A stretch of 64,000 nucleotides of DNA. It comes from Gnetum montanum (taxonomy: Eukaryota > Streptophyta > Gnetopsida > Gnetales > Gnetaceae). The notes beneath the pieces were generated by a model that was given only the letters and a program-made list of their open reading frames with translations, ran no database searches and was not told where the DNA came from. Of this stretch, positions 47,005 to 57,834 are shown piece after piece. The stretch covers positions 353,240 to 417,239 of the forward strand of contig MNCI01034323.1 in NCBI GenBank assembly GCA_015680685.1, in the 5' to 3' direction. Both the position numbers and the translations under genes were made by a program. Within the stretch, counting starts at the first letter, position 1; each line of letters opens with the position of its first letter.

Positions 47005-47874
47005 ATGCACCCTTCAGTCCAACAACAGAGATGTACACATATGGTTATGTTAACACATCCCATAATTGACTGGATCAAGGTAGGTCACCTTCCCAGGAAA
47101 CTAACTGATCCTGGAAGCCCCTTAATCCATTTACAAATTGCCGGGAACAAACCACATAAGGCTCTTCTTGACTCAAGTTCCGGGGTCAACCTAATTTCAC
47201 AAGAGATGTATCAAGCCTGGAACTTGCCCCAACTTAAGAAGAGCAACATCCAACTAGAGCTAGCTGACCAGTCCATCACCATTTCCTTGGGATTGATGAA
47301 GGACATTATTACCACTGTGTGTGGTTGGTCTTACCCAACTAATTTCCTGGTGATAGAAGTTAATAGCAATAATGAGGGCTTCCCAATTATAATGGGAAGG
47401 TCATGGCTAAGTACAGTAGATGCGTACCTAGGGATCCGTGATCTTTCCTTGCAGATATCTAAGATAAATATTTATGGAAAGATCGAGAAGAAGAAAGTTC
47501 CATGCATCACATACAGTGACTCAGAGGGTGATGACATGGAAGATTGTTCAACATCTCTTCCATGTAATCTATGTGTCCAAGAAACACAAATTCAAAGGTT
47601 CCTGTATGTAGCAACCACACAAGTAGTAAACACCCTTTGGTTGACAACTACTAGAAAGAGCAACTTAATATGCATAGAACGAACTAGGAGTACAACTCAT
47701 GTTAACAACAAAGGCATAGACACCTTGGAATATGAGCATCACCAACTTCCACCCCTTAATCTAAGAATATCAATTGGGAGAAGTTGGGCACTTTTACGAA
47801 ATTCAAATAGGTGCTCATCATTTTGGATCTCTCCCTTGAAATTCAGTCATGGGGGAGATGGTCACCTATGCTAA
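47005..47874 (+). CDS. Element C aspartic protease region (289 codons)
   Basis: The frame is open from 47005 to 47874. After a linker with MVMLTHPIIDWIKVGHLP, the retropepsin fold begins near 47120 (LIHLQIAGNKPHKALLD). The active site reads LLDSSSGVNLI, where plant elements usually have Asp-Ser/Leu-Gly; the extra Ser makes D-S-S-G. The flap and second strand follow (LELADQSITISLGL), then NFLVIEVNSNNEGFPIIMGR, the conserved Gly-Arg end of the fold, and SLQISK. The last 80 residues resemble nothing I know and no pol follows. The frame may represent the 3' part of a gag-protease fusion. Its function is uncertain because upstream stops would prevent translation from gag. Confidence 0.75.
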   Translation: MHPSVQQQRCTHMVMLTHPIIDWIKVGHLPRKLTDPGSPLIHLQIAGNKPHKALLDSSSGVNLISQEMYQAWNLPQLKKSNIQLELADQSITISLGLMKDIITTVCGWSYPTNFLVIEVNSNNEGFPIIMGRSWLSTVDAYLGIRDLSLQISKINIYGKIEKKKVPCITYSDSEGDDMEDCSTSLPCNLCVQETQIQRFLYVATTQVVNTLWLTTTRKSNLICIERTRSTTHVNNKGIDTLEYEHHQLPPLNLRISIGRSWALLRNSNRCSSFWISPLKFSHGGDGHLC

Positions 47875-47889
47875 CCATTGGAGGCCCTA

Positions 47890-48075
47890 AGTTCTTTTTA
47901 GTTTTTGTTTTACACATTTTTGTTTTGCACATTTTTGTTTTACACGTTTTTGTTTTATAAGTTTTTGTTTTACACATTTTTGTTTTACACGTTTTTGTCT
48001 TACACATTTTTTTTTACAAATTTCTTTAACTTTTCTTGTTTTTGTTTTACACATTTGTTTAACTCTTCTTGTTTT
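47890..48075 (+). repeat. T-rich minisatellite in element C
   Basis: About ten imperfect copies of a 17-20 base unit (gttttacacatttttgt, with variants gttttgcacattttt and gttttataagttttt) run from 47903. They directly follow the protease stop. The open frame across it is a by-product of the repeat. Confidence 0.8.
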
Positions 48076-49873
48076 TTTACAACATTGTTATACTTTTCCA
48101 TTTTTTGTGTGTGTGCGCGTGTGTTATCCACCCTGTAAGTTTGTCACCTAATAAGTGTTCTTCCCGATGGTATGAACTATTTTTCATTGATTGATAATGT
48201 TTGGTTTTTACCTTTAAGTCATGATGTTGATACTAAGGTATGTTTCTTTTGATATGGCAGGTAATGAATTGACTTCATCCATCCATCTACCAGTTTCTAT
48301 GGTCTCCCTTGGCTTGGAAATGTACAGTCCCTTTCATAATAAGAAATTTAATGAATCGGTGACTGGGCATTTCTCAAACTAAGGAAGGAATCAAGGATTG
48401 AAAAGGGTGTGACTTCAAGGGAACTTGATGCATTTATGTTGGCCATTCTCTTGGGTGCTTGGATGTTTTCTTCTTGAGTTTTCTTGCTGTTTCGATGTTA
48501 CCCAATTATTGGAAGCTGAGACAATAAAAATAAGAAGTCTTTGCATGGTGTGGTTCTCACGCATAAAAACATAAAACATAAAAAGAGAGAGTGAGAATTC
48601 AAAGAACACCCCTTAGATGAATAATCCCTTGGGCTACAAGCACTGGTTATGGAACCAAAAATGTTCCCTCTAACTAAGGCCCTTCTCGCTTCACATTCTC
48701 TCCTCCTTGTTTCGTTAGAATGGTGGTGACTCTTGGGGGAAGCATTCTTGTTATTCAAGGGGATGGATTAACTGGATGCATTGATGCGAAGTCATTGGAT
48801 GTGGTTGGTTTGAGGCTGGAGTTGGAATGAGATTTGCCAAGTCACATTAATCATGAAACACACAAGGGGCTGTACACCACCTTGTTCTTGGGATTCCATT
48901 CCATTCTCTTCTCTCCATCCTTCTCTCCATTGTTCACCTCATTGTCGGTTGTATCATTAGTGTATATTTTGATAGATACATTGTTTTATTTTTGGTAAAT
49001 TCTTGTGGTTAAGACTTTAACTCTTATTCCACATGACATTCCCAGAGCCTACAGACTCTTTGAATGTGGGTTTTTTAGGGCATTAAGGTAATGATCCTGC
49101 TTTGGGGAGGACCCATTGACATTCCTATTTGGGGCACTAGTTAAATTATTTTCCCTAACATTTTTGCAATCTAATTTATTTTGTTCATTTTCATCTTGAC
49201 ATCCATTTCATCGATGTCATAGTTGTCCCTTTTTATCTATCTTTCTTATTCTTATTCTTTCTCCATTCTATCGCTACCGGAGGTTTGTGATTAGTCATGG
49301 GGGTACAAGGCCCGATTTTTTTTATTTTCTCTTAGCCCCAATTTTTTTGATTTTTTCCTAACCCCTACACCTTTGGTAGTCATCATTAATATATCTCCGG
49401 ATCCGTATCAGCCATACAACAACCTAGCCAATGGACTTACACTGAAGCAAGGTATCAATTACATGATGATTCAATTACCCTTGCTAATAAAAAACTGTGT
49501 TTTGTGTGCAGATGGTGATCTTGCAACAATAGATTGGATCTGGAGGGAGCACTTGGAATGGAGCAGTGCTGGAAGTAGCTATGCAAGGAGTAAGACCGAT
49601 GGTGCGCTTACCAATGGATAATGAAAGCCGTAATCTTGGTGTTGGCAGTAGCAACACTTATTTCTCTCTCTTTCTCAAGCTACCAAATGAGGCTTGATGT
49701 CAATGTAATAAGGTGTTCACCCTCGTTGTCTTGAACACCAGTTTTTTTTGTGTCTTGTAATGATGATCCGTTCACATGTCATCCCATTAGTTTCCTTTGA
49801 GTTAATAATCCCATACCTTCCCGATATTATTGTAAAGGACTCGAGGACGAGTTTTCATTTAGTCATGGGGGTA
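48076..49873 (+). other. Element C 3' non-coding region
   Basis: No protein motif is recognised. The region aligns with 9272-10640 of element D in reverse, with the closest agreement around 49000-49700. It ends in the polypurine tract AGTCATGGGGGTA. Confidence 0.7.
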
Positions 49874-50696
49874 TGATGGGATGCGATATCGTATGGGCCG
49901 TGATATCGCATACGCGATATCGTGGCTTTCGCTATATCACATCCCTCGCGATATCGTGGTGCATTGTCATATCTATAAATAAGAGGCAGCTCTCCCTTGT
50001 TTCCTCATCCTAGGCTAGACAGTAGGGAAACTCTGGTAGATTGATCACTCCAGATATAGAATATTTTCCATCTGCTCGTAGTAGGAGTCCTAAAGTGAAC
50101 AGATCTTTATTTGAGCAAACATTGTACCTGAACACAAGTTTGTGTGCGGCAATAAAGACGAGCTTCTTGGATAAACCTTTTAGTGCATGGAATAGGCTAA
50201 TTAGGATTTTATTTACTATTATTTATTACTTGGTATATATTATTTGTTATTTACTGCTTTCTCTCTCAACCCTTCTCTCCTAGTTAAGTTCCTTAGTACA
50301 ACCACTTCGAGCACGTGCGTAACGCGTGGTGATCCCAGCAACGACTAGTGTTTGGTAGCCACAGTTGCATCGGGTCAGGGTGTGTACGGTAAGTGGGAAC
50401 ATATGCTGATGCTAGGTAATTTAGACTTAGTTCATTAGTTAGAGTTAGTAATTAGTTTCTCAATCCTTTACCTTGTTAGCATAGGAGACAAAAACATAAA
50501 AGCTATAAAAATCATATACCTTAGACTTACTTAACCATACACCGTGACAACTACAAGTAAGTATGGGAAGACAAAAAATGATTAACCCTAAGTGTTCCAT
50601 GGGCATGTAGGCACTTAGTCTGCGGAGTTTGACCGGATCATGCGTGCTACGCTCGTATTCGTATGGTTGAGTGTAGGGGTATCTCACCACTCATCA
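49874..50696 (+). repeat. Element C 3' LTR
   Basis: It is 823 bp with a TATAAATA box at 49974-49981. Palindromes of the GATATCGC type lie at 49880-49960. It ends TCATCA at 50696. Confidence 0.92.
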
Positions 50697-51137
50697 CTTA
50701 TGTTGAACTTCACTTTTTTCTTGTTTAGTTTTAAAATTTTCTAAAATATGAAAAGGAGAGTTTAGATATCTAAAACTTGTAAAAGAAAAAGTGAAGACAT
50801 GTTAGAGTTAATTATTGGTTGTTTCAATTATTTTAATCCTAGATCTGGGTATTTAAATCCATCTTGTGTTGTTTATGATGAGTGAGTTGAGAGTATGTGG
50901 TCTCTTGTGTAAGGGTTATTGTATGAAAGCAACTGACTTATGGTCTTTGTAAACATCTCTGTGTATCTTTGGATTAATGAACATGCTGTAAAAGTTGTGA
51001 AGTTGCTTTTCTATTTATCTCCCTTGTTTCTCTCTCAGTCCATTTTCCAAGTTTTATTTCCCTATTATTGTTATGTTATTTTTGTGCTAGTAATATTTAT
51101 GAATAATAATTTTTTCACAACACATAACTTGTTAACA

Positions 51138-51740
51138 AGTGGTATCAAAGCAAGGTTGAGCAAGGTTAAGTTGTGTACTGTTTGTTATTGGTGGAGCACA
51201 AAATGTATTCGAGGGTGGATTATTTGCAAATTATTATTTTTTGTTTTAGTACATATTATTTCAATGGGAGATATGTGTACAAGATGGTAAAAATGTCTTT
51301 TTCTTTGTTCTCATTGATGGATGAAATAGATGAAAAGAAAAGACACCAAAATGCTAACACTATCATGAGATTGGACATGTGAAAAGAGATTGCTCTGTTT
51401 TAAGACATGATGATGTTGTCTCTTGGATTTGTTGCTATTGAAGAGACATTTTAGTATGTCATAGTGTTAGCTACATGTCTCTTTTATTTTGTTCAAGTTT
51501 GTGTTAGCCTGTGTTGTGGTTTTTTGGGATGGTATTTGGTAATGCTAGTGTAATTCTATCTTATGTTGTTTTCGCTTGAGGCCTGGTTTGTTAGGATGTT
51601 TCATGCAAGGATGCTCCTCAAATGGTTGTTTGGGCACCTATGATTTTTCTACATGTTGTGAAAGGCATGGAGTATTGATTGATGAAGTTGCCTTGGCTTG
51701 TTTTTCATCACTTTGAGTGATTTTTATTCAAGTGGAAGAT
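51138..51740 (+). pseudogene. Element E internal remnant
   Basis: After the primer site (51140) there is about 200 bases of leader and gag-start-like sequence. Near 51360-51400 is the end of a copia gag zinc knuckle (YHEIGHVKRDC; the first Cys pair is not intact). The remaining 300 bases before the 3' LTR have no clear frame. All of protease, integrase, RT and RNase H are missing. Confidence 0.7.
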
Positions 51741-52214
51741 TGTTAGAGATGTAAAGACAAAATCTATAGTTAACTTGTGTTGAAATTTACTTTTGTCTTA
51801 TTTAGTTTTATAATTTTTTAAAATATGAAAAGAAGAATTAAGATATCTAAAACTTGCTGTAAAAGAAAACGTGAAGACATGTCTAAGTTAATTATTGGTT
51901 GTTTCCATTATTTTAACCTTGGATCTAGCTATTTAAATTCATCTTTGGTTGTTTATGGTGAGTTAGATGAGAGTGTTTGGTCTCTTGTGTAAGGGATGCT
52001 GTATGGAAGCAGCTGAATTATGATCTTTGAAAACTTATGTATGTATTTTTGAAGTTTTGAAGATGTTGTAAAAGTTGTGAAGTTTCTTTCTTGTTTATCT
52101 CCCTTGTTTCTCTCTCATTCCATTCTACAAGTTTTATTTAACTATTGTTATGTTATTTTTGTTCTAGTAATATTTGCGAATAACAATTTTTGCACAACAC
52201 GTAATTTGGTAACA
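51741..52214 (+). repeat. Element E 3' LTR
   Basis: It is 474 bp, starts TGTTAGAGATGTAAAGAC and ends GGTAACA. It pairs with 43746-43783 plus 50702-51137. A region near 51935 (ttgtttatggtgagtt) is shared with the 5' copy. Confidence 0.9.
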
Positions 52215-54639
52215 AAAATTTTGTAGGTTTTGACTGCAACACTTGCATAGAACTAGTGAGGGGAGGGGGTGGGGGGGTGCGGGGGTGTGTTAAAGTGAAC
52301 CACAAACTGGAAAAATAGGAACTATCATAGGAGCCGATGATCACACTATGTGGTCATTTATACTATTGGCCATGCCTCTACACATGGCTGCCCATGAATA
52401 ACATGCTAAAGGAGTGGCCTATTTGCAAGGCTTTTATGAATGAGGAAAAGCTTATTACATTATATGGAATGGGTAAAATAGAAGAAGTAGTTGAATTGTG
52501 CTTTGAACTTTAGCGTGTATATTTTCACTACATACAAACACATGGCTTTGAAATAACTTGTGCTTTGTAATATTTTTCAAGGTTTGGGTTGATTTTAGAG
52601 ATTTGGAAAGTAGAAATTTGGTGTTGTTCATCTAGAAAAATCAAGATATTGATCACTTTAAGCATGAACTGTTTATGTAAATAACATATTTGTTTATTAT
52701 TCTGAATGTTAGAAGTGATGGGTTAGTTGGTTGCAATTCAATAGAAGGCCAAAAACTAGAATTTTCTTTTGTTTGTTAGACATTTTTTCATTTTCTAAAG
52801 GTAATGTTCCAAATCTCTAGAATTTTCTTTCATTTATTTAGATATGTTTTCATTTTCTTCTTTAGTAGCAAGGATTGTTTGTTTTCACTCGAAGATCCTA
52901 GAATATTATGATAAGATATTTGTAAATACTGGTATCTATTACTTCCAATAATTTCATAATGTCCATTATCATAATCATTGATTTGGAATTTGGAAAATTG
53001 TGTTGAAAGAAGTTTGATTTAAGGAAAATTATACATTATTATGGTTGACATTATTCTGGTGTTGTGGAATTACCATTATTGTTGGTCGTTGGAATATGGT
53101 AATTCAATTTGCAAATTTTTGAAATGGTAATAGACAAAGGTGTTTACATCATTTTATTGGATACAATATTGCTTAAAATCTTTGAATTAAATCCAGTTAT
53201 AATGTACAAGGATAGGTACATGGAAAGAAAAGTAATTTCTTTGCTCTTTAATTTTAAGTTGCTTGTGAATATTTGATAAATATTTTAAGGGTTTTAGAGA
53301 TTTTAGTGGAGAAATTAGAATAGCTAATGTTTTTTCTTTCAATATCATTTATCTCTATACAACAAAGCTTAATAATAGGACCCTTCCCACATGTTTTTGA
53401 ATATATAAATAACCAGTTATCTAATGCTTAATTAGAGAAAAGTTTTAATTTTAATTTTATTTTTTCTAGGATTTTGGCATTACCTAAAATGAATTAGTAT
53501 TTTAAACCCATCATTTTTTTCTTTCTTTCAAACTTCCAAAGCATTATTATTTATGTTTTCAAATATTTTAGAAATGATTTCTTTAGTTAAAAGAAGTAAG
53601 CTCACAATGTTTCTAATTGCAGGGCCTGGTGATGTTTGGTGTAACACTGACATAGTTGAGTTTTCATACTATGGTGCAACAACAAGAACATTAAAGATTA
53701 GTTATATGTAGAGGTAGCGAAAAGTTTACAAGGAACTAATCAAACCATTGATTGTGATTTTCAAATATGTTAACTAGCTTCATTTTTATATGTTGCTAAG
53801 CTATTGTTCATAGTGCATAAAATTTAACATAAGACAAAAAGAATCATTAAATCATTATTGCCTTTATTTAATGGAATTAAGATTATTCTATATAGGCAAT
53901 GGTTGCTTTTATTTTAGATTATATAACTCTACTTAGGATGAGCATTGGGCCTCTCAGTGAACACATTTATTTTAGTGTCAAGACAATTTACCATTACTTT
54001 AGAGTGAACACATGACACAATGCTAACATTTAGAGTTTTAAGAAAATTTTCTAATCCTTATTCATTTGGCTTCTCTTCATTGATGAAAAATACCAAAACA
54101 AAATAAAAACCAAAAACTCAAAAATAAAACATAACATAAATTTTTAATGCCTTCAGTGTCTTTCAAATAAACAAAAAATTAATTTACATGTAAGTTCTAA
54201 GGATGAAACAATTTAATAAAAGGTTGTAAGAGATAATAAAAAAATTAGTTGCATTCATATGTAAGTCATCTTAGAATTTATGTTTTATAAAACATTTATA
54301 ATATACTTTCAAAATGTTATTATTTAATATATTGGATCTTTTTTGTAGTTTTAATTTGATATATAATAAATTATGAATATAGTCTTTTAGTTCTCTTTCA
54401 TTAAAAGAATTATTGTATATTTTATAGGTACACAAAAATGGATTAAAAAAGCAAGCAAGCAACATTAGTTATGCTTTAATGAAATAAGACCAACAAAATG
54501 ATAGTTGTAGTAAAGAAAATGATAAAAATAAAGAAAAAAATATCATTTATAGGGAAATATTTGGGGATACATCCTTAGAAGAAAGTAAAAATTCTACTGT
54601 CTAGTTAGAAGAAAATGAACAAAATATAGAAAATATAAA
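52215..54639. other. AT-rich sequence without recognisable genes
   Basis: Apart from a G-rich tract at 52256-52289 I see no structured feature, conserved protein motif or terminal repeat. It may be old flanking DNA or the 5' part of the hAT element that follows. Confidence 0.45.
52256..52289 (+). other. G-rich tract with G-quadruplex potential
   Basis: Four runs of four to seven G (GGGG, GGGGG, GGGGGGG, GGGGG), separated by one to three bases, lie on the plus strand. This fits the usual G4 pattern. It stands out because the surrounding DNA is strongly AT-rich. It lies about 40 bases beyond the 3' LTR of element E. Confidence 0.7.
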
Positions 54640-56670
54640 GAATAAAAAAATATATTGAAATTTTCAAGAGGATTGGTTATTGAAGTATAACTGGTTAAAA
54701 CCTATAAATAGTGGTGTTTTGGGGATAGCAATGAAATTTAAACATTATGAAACTTTTAGAAAAAGGGTCCATGGAGAAAAGGAAATGGTTCTATAAACAT
54801 TCAACATGATTTTTGTATTTCTCATGAAAAATCAAAAGCACATCAAGAAGCTCAAAGAAGATTATTTGAGTTAAAGAACAACCAAGTTCAAGAAATACCA
54901 AAACATGTAAAGAACTCAAAAAAAGCTAATTACAAATGAGCTATTACTATAATGAAAGTAGCGTATTTTATATGTAAAGAAAACCTACCACTAATCAAAT
55001 ATGAGAAATTATGTAAACTTCTTATGTAAGAGATACCTCGTATGCCTAAAATTAATGATTATTCTTCATTTCTTACTAGAAAGTTAGCAAAAAAAACTTA
55101 TTTTTCTATATCTAAATATCTTGAGCAACAACAAAAACAAGATTTACAATGTAGTCTATTATTTTCCTTAAACATTGATGAGAGCATAGATCACTCATTA
55201 GGAAAACATTTGATTATATATGCTATATATTTAAAATGAAATAGAGCTCCCATTTTTTGATTTTCAAAGGTTTAATGGGAACCAAATGAATGGGGAGAAA
55301 TAATGTTTAAGGTGGTTGAAGAATGGATAAATATAATAGGTTTATCTTTTAAAAATCTAATGGTTGTTGCTACATATGATGCATCTTCAATGGTAGGTTG
55401 TAAAAAGGGTTTTACCAGTTGCACAAAAAGAAAATGTCAAAATTTGATTTCTATTCATTTCATAGCTCATAGAGAGTCATTGGTAGTAGCAAATGCTTCA
55501 ATAAATATTCTAGAATTATTGTTTGTAGTAAAGGGTGCAAACTTAATATACTCTTGGTTTCAACTACCTTCAAAAAGAATAAATGAGCTATCAAAATTTT
55601 TGAAGATTATGCAACTAAATATATTAGATGTCTTACAATTTCACTTTATAAGATAGTTATCAAGGGGAGAAGTGATGGTTCGGTTCGATTAGTTAAGCTT
55701 ATGCCTACTCTTTTCAATTTATGAAGAAGATCAAAAATTATATAAAATGATTAGAATTTATTCTTTTTAATTCTATCTTCATATGCTTACCAAAGTATTA
55801 TTAGAACTAAACAAATTGAATAGCATGCTTCAAGAAGAGTGTCTTCATACAACTACTCTTGGTTTCAAATTGGATATGAAAATTAATGTATTAAAAAGAT
55901 CATTTTTGGAGAAGGATAAGTTTACTATTGATACATTATATCTTTCAAAGTTCTTAAATGATTCCAAACATGGATTTATCTTGATTAAGAATGATGAAAA
56001 TATAATTGACAAGCACAAGTTAATTTATTATGATCTTACAATGTATGATGTTAAGTTAGTTGAAGTTGATAGAAAAAACATGAAATTTGTGAAAGATGAT
56101 TTAGGAAGTTGTAATAATTTAGTTATTTATTATGTTTCATCTATTTTTGATTCTTTAAACAATAGATTTCTAGATCTTTCGCTATTTAATTTAGTCAAAT
56201 TATTTAGCCCATCTTGTTATCTAAGCTATAAAAAAAGGAAGAACAAAACAAGTGAATGGTTAGATAGATTATTTACATATGCAAAAAATGCAAGATGAAA
56301 CTAGTAATGGTTTTTATTATGATGGTTGTAAAAAAAATTTATTGGAATTTTTTCATGCATTGTATGATGCTTGTGGAGATTTTCGAATGACTGATGCATG
56401 AAAACCTTTTCAAAATAATAAAATTTGGCATCCAAACTTTCTACATCTTACAAAAATATGGTAAAGAATTATGGCTATTCTAGCTTGCACAGTTGATTGT
56501 GCAAGGGGATTTTCCAAGAAATTAAAAGAAAAAAATTAAGTATTGAAACTCTTAATGCTTTAATGAGGATATCATTAATTAGACCAAAATTATCTTCCAT
56601 ACACTGGAAGCTGTATACAAAATTTGGAAAGATAAGAAAGAAAAAAGAAATCTTAAATTGTGAGGTTGGT
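54640..56670 (+). pseudogene. TTF-type hAT transposase fossil
   Basis: Blocks occur in the order of a TTF zinc finger/DUF4371-type hAT transposase. The N-terminal WLKPINSGV region lies at about 54675-54780, then YEKLCKLL and PRMPKINDYSSF (about 55000-55070). The catalytic-core LFSLNIDESIDHSLGKHLIIY is at 55160-55220 and DASSMVGCKKGF at 55379-55414. ISIHFIAHRESLVVANAS lies at 55448-55500. The C-terminal dimerisation segment (TLNALMRISLIRPKLSSIHW) is at 56540-56610. Frames are broken by many stops, so it is long dead. The 3' end is cut by the LTR at 56674. The 5' end and terminal inverted repeats were not found. Confidence 0.82.
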
Positions 56671-56673
56671 AAG

Positions 56674-57834
56674 TGAAACACCACTAATTTCGGCCTAACA
56701 CTTTGAAGCAACAACAACTAACACTTGAGCTTTTGGAGGCAAAATTTGGGAGAACACATGCTGGCTTGCCCTGGGAACTCATTCTAGTTTGCAATTTTCT
56801 TGGTCATGTTGTAGTCACGTTGAGGTTATGATGCCAACATGAGTATAGTGTGACTGACTCTGGCAGACCCAAAACCAAGTGAGAATGATCTGATTTCCAT
56901 GGCCTAAGCCATCCTTGAAAGCCATTAATGTCTACTCCAAGTTTCAGCATTTGGGAATTCAAATTTGAAGACAAACTGTTCACATTTCCTCACGCACGCT
57001 GTCATGCATGCTAAGGTCATGCTGGCAGTGTGAGTGTAGTGTGTGTAACTTTCAAGCCCAAAACTGAGTCAAAATGATCTGCTTTTCAAAGTGCAAGTCA
57101 TCATTAAGACTCATTGTTGACAACTTTAGACTTCAACCTCTAGAATTCCAAGAAAATTACAAGTTTTTGTAGGTCACGCTGTGGTCATGCTGGGCTCACA
57201 TTGGTAGTGTGAATCTAGCATGACCTACCCAAAAGTGGCTTAAAATAAGGCACTTTCAAGCTCAATTTGTTAATCACAGTCGGTCAATCATTACACTTCA
57301 AGAATCAAGCTTCGAAATTCAGATTTTGATTCAAAATTTGTCATTTTACCTCACTCACGCTGAGGTCACATTGGAGTCACGCTGCAGGGTGAGTGCAGCA
57401 TGAGTGTAGCATGCACATGCTGAGGACACACTGGGACAAAATGAACTCACGCTGGAAGTTCTTGTCAAGTAGAGACACCTCGAATAGCCATAGAACCACT
57501 CAAATTGACATCCTGTAGCCGTCAAGTTAGAGATCCAAAAGTTTCAAGCGAGATAGAGCTAATTTCTCTGGTTGTACATTATCATTTCATTGTAAATTTT
57601 CATTCGTGAGCTTGTCAAGCTCTTATGCTCCGAATTGTATGTGCTTTCGTGAGCGTAAGGTAGCTTGAGTAGGTTGTCACACATTGTAATATACAATGTA
57701 CCTGGTCAAAAACGTAGCTTTCCCACACACATCCAACTCACATACAGTTGTCCATCGAACACGTGTCACTAGATCTACTTTCCTCTCATCTCTTAGCCAT
57801 TGATTCCATTCTTGAATTCCGCACCCGAGCTTGG
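56674..57834 (+). repeat. Partial Tat-like LTR, interrupted by the LTR of element F
   Basis: It starts TGAAACACCACTAATTTCGG, the same start form as the LTRs of A, B and F. It has scattered TCACGCTG words. Near 57680-57750 it carries a segment (acctggtcaaaa ... catccaactcacatac) related to 58680-58740 of the next LTR. It stops where element F's LTR begins. The likeliest reading is an older LTR that F entered, so its remainder lies beyond the window. A single longer LTR is the alternative. Confidence 0.55.

Larger units (their letters stand above)
43784..50696 (+). mobile_element. Element C: non-autonomous Athila-like LTR element
   Basis: LTRs are 43784-44395 (with an assembly gap) and 49874-50696, starting TGATGGGATG and ending CTCATCA. 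Both flanks are CTTAT (43779-43783 and 50697-50701), a perfect duplication inside element E's 5' LTR. The inside has a tRNA-Asp primer site, gag, a protease, then about 2 kb without coding capacity and a polypurine tract (CATGGGGGTA, 49864-49873). No RT, RNase H or integrase motif is present. It is therefore a gag-protease element that needs enzymes from elsewhere. It is the same family as element D. Confidence 0.93.
43746..52214 (+). mobile_element. Element E: short copia-type deletion derivative, 5' LTR split by element C
   Basis: The 5' LTR consists of 43746-43783 plus 50697-51137. Removing the CTTAT duplication made by C gives 474 bp, exactly the length of the 3' LTR (51741-52214). The LTR starts TGTTAGAGATGT and ends TAACA. 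A primer site TGGTATCAAAGC (51140-51151) matches initiator-Met tRNA with one change, and AGTGGAAGAT precedes the 3' LTR. The inside is only 603 bp, with the start of a leader and the tail of a gag zinc knuckle. Flanks are ATAAT (left) and AAAAT (right), an imperfect duplication. It lacks all enzymes, so it depends on a full-length relative. Confidence 0.88.

Noticed and set aside
47905-48138. Repeated FLFYTF membrane-like protein
   Set aside because: The frame arises from a T-rich tandem repeat after the protease stop.
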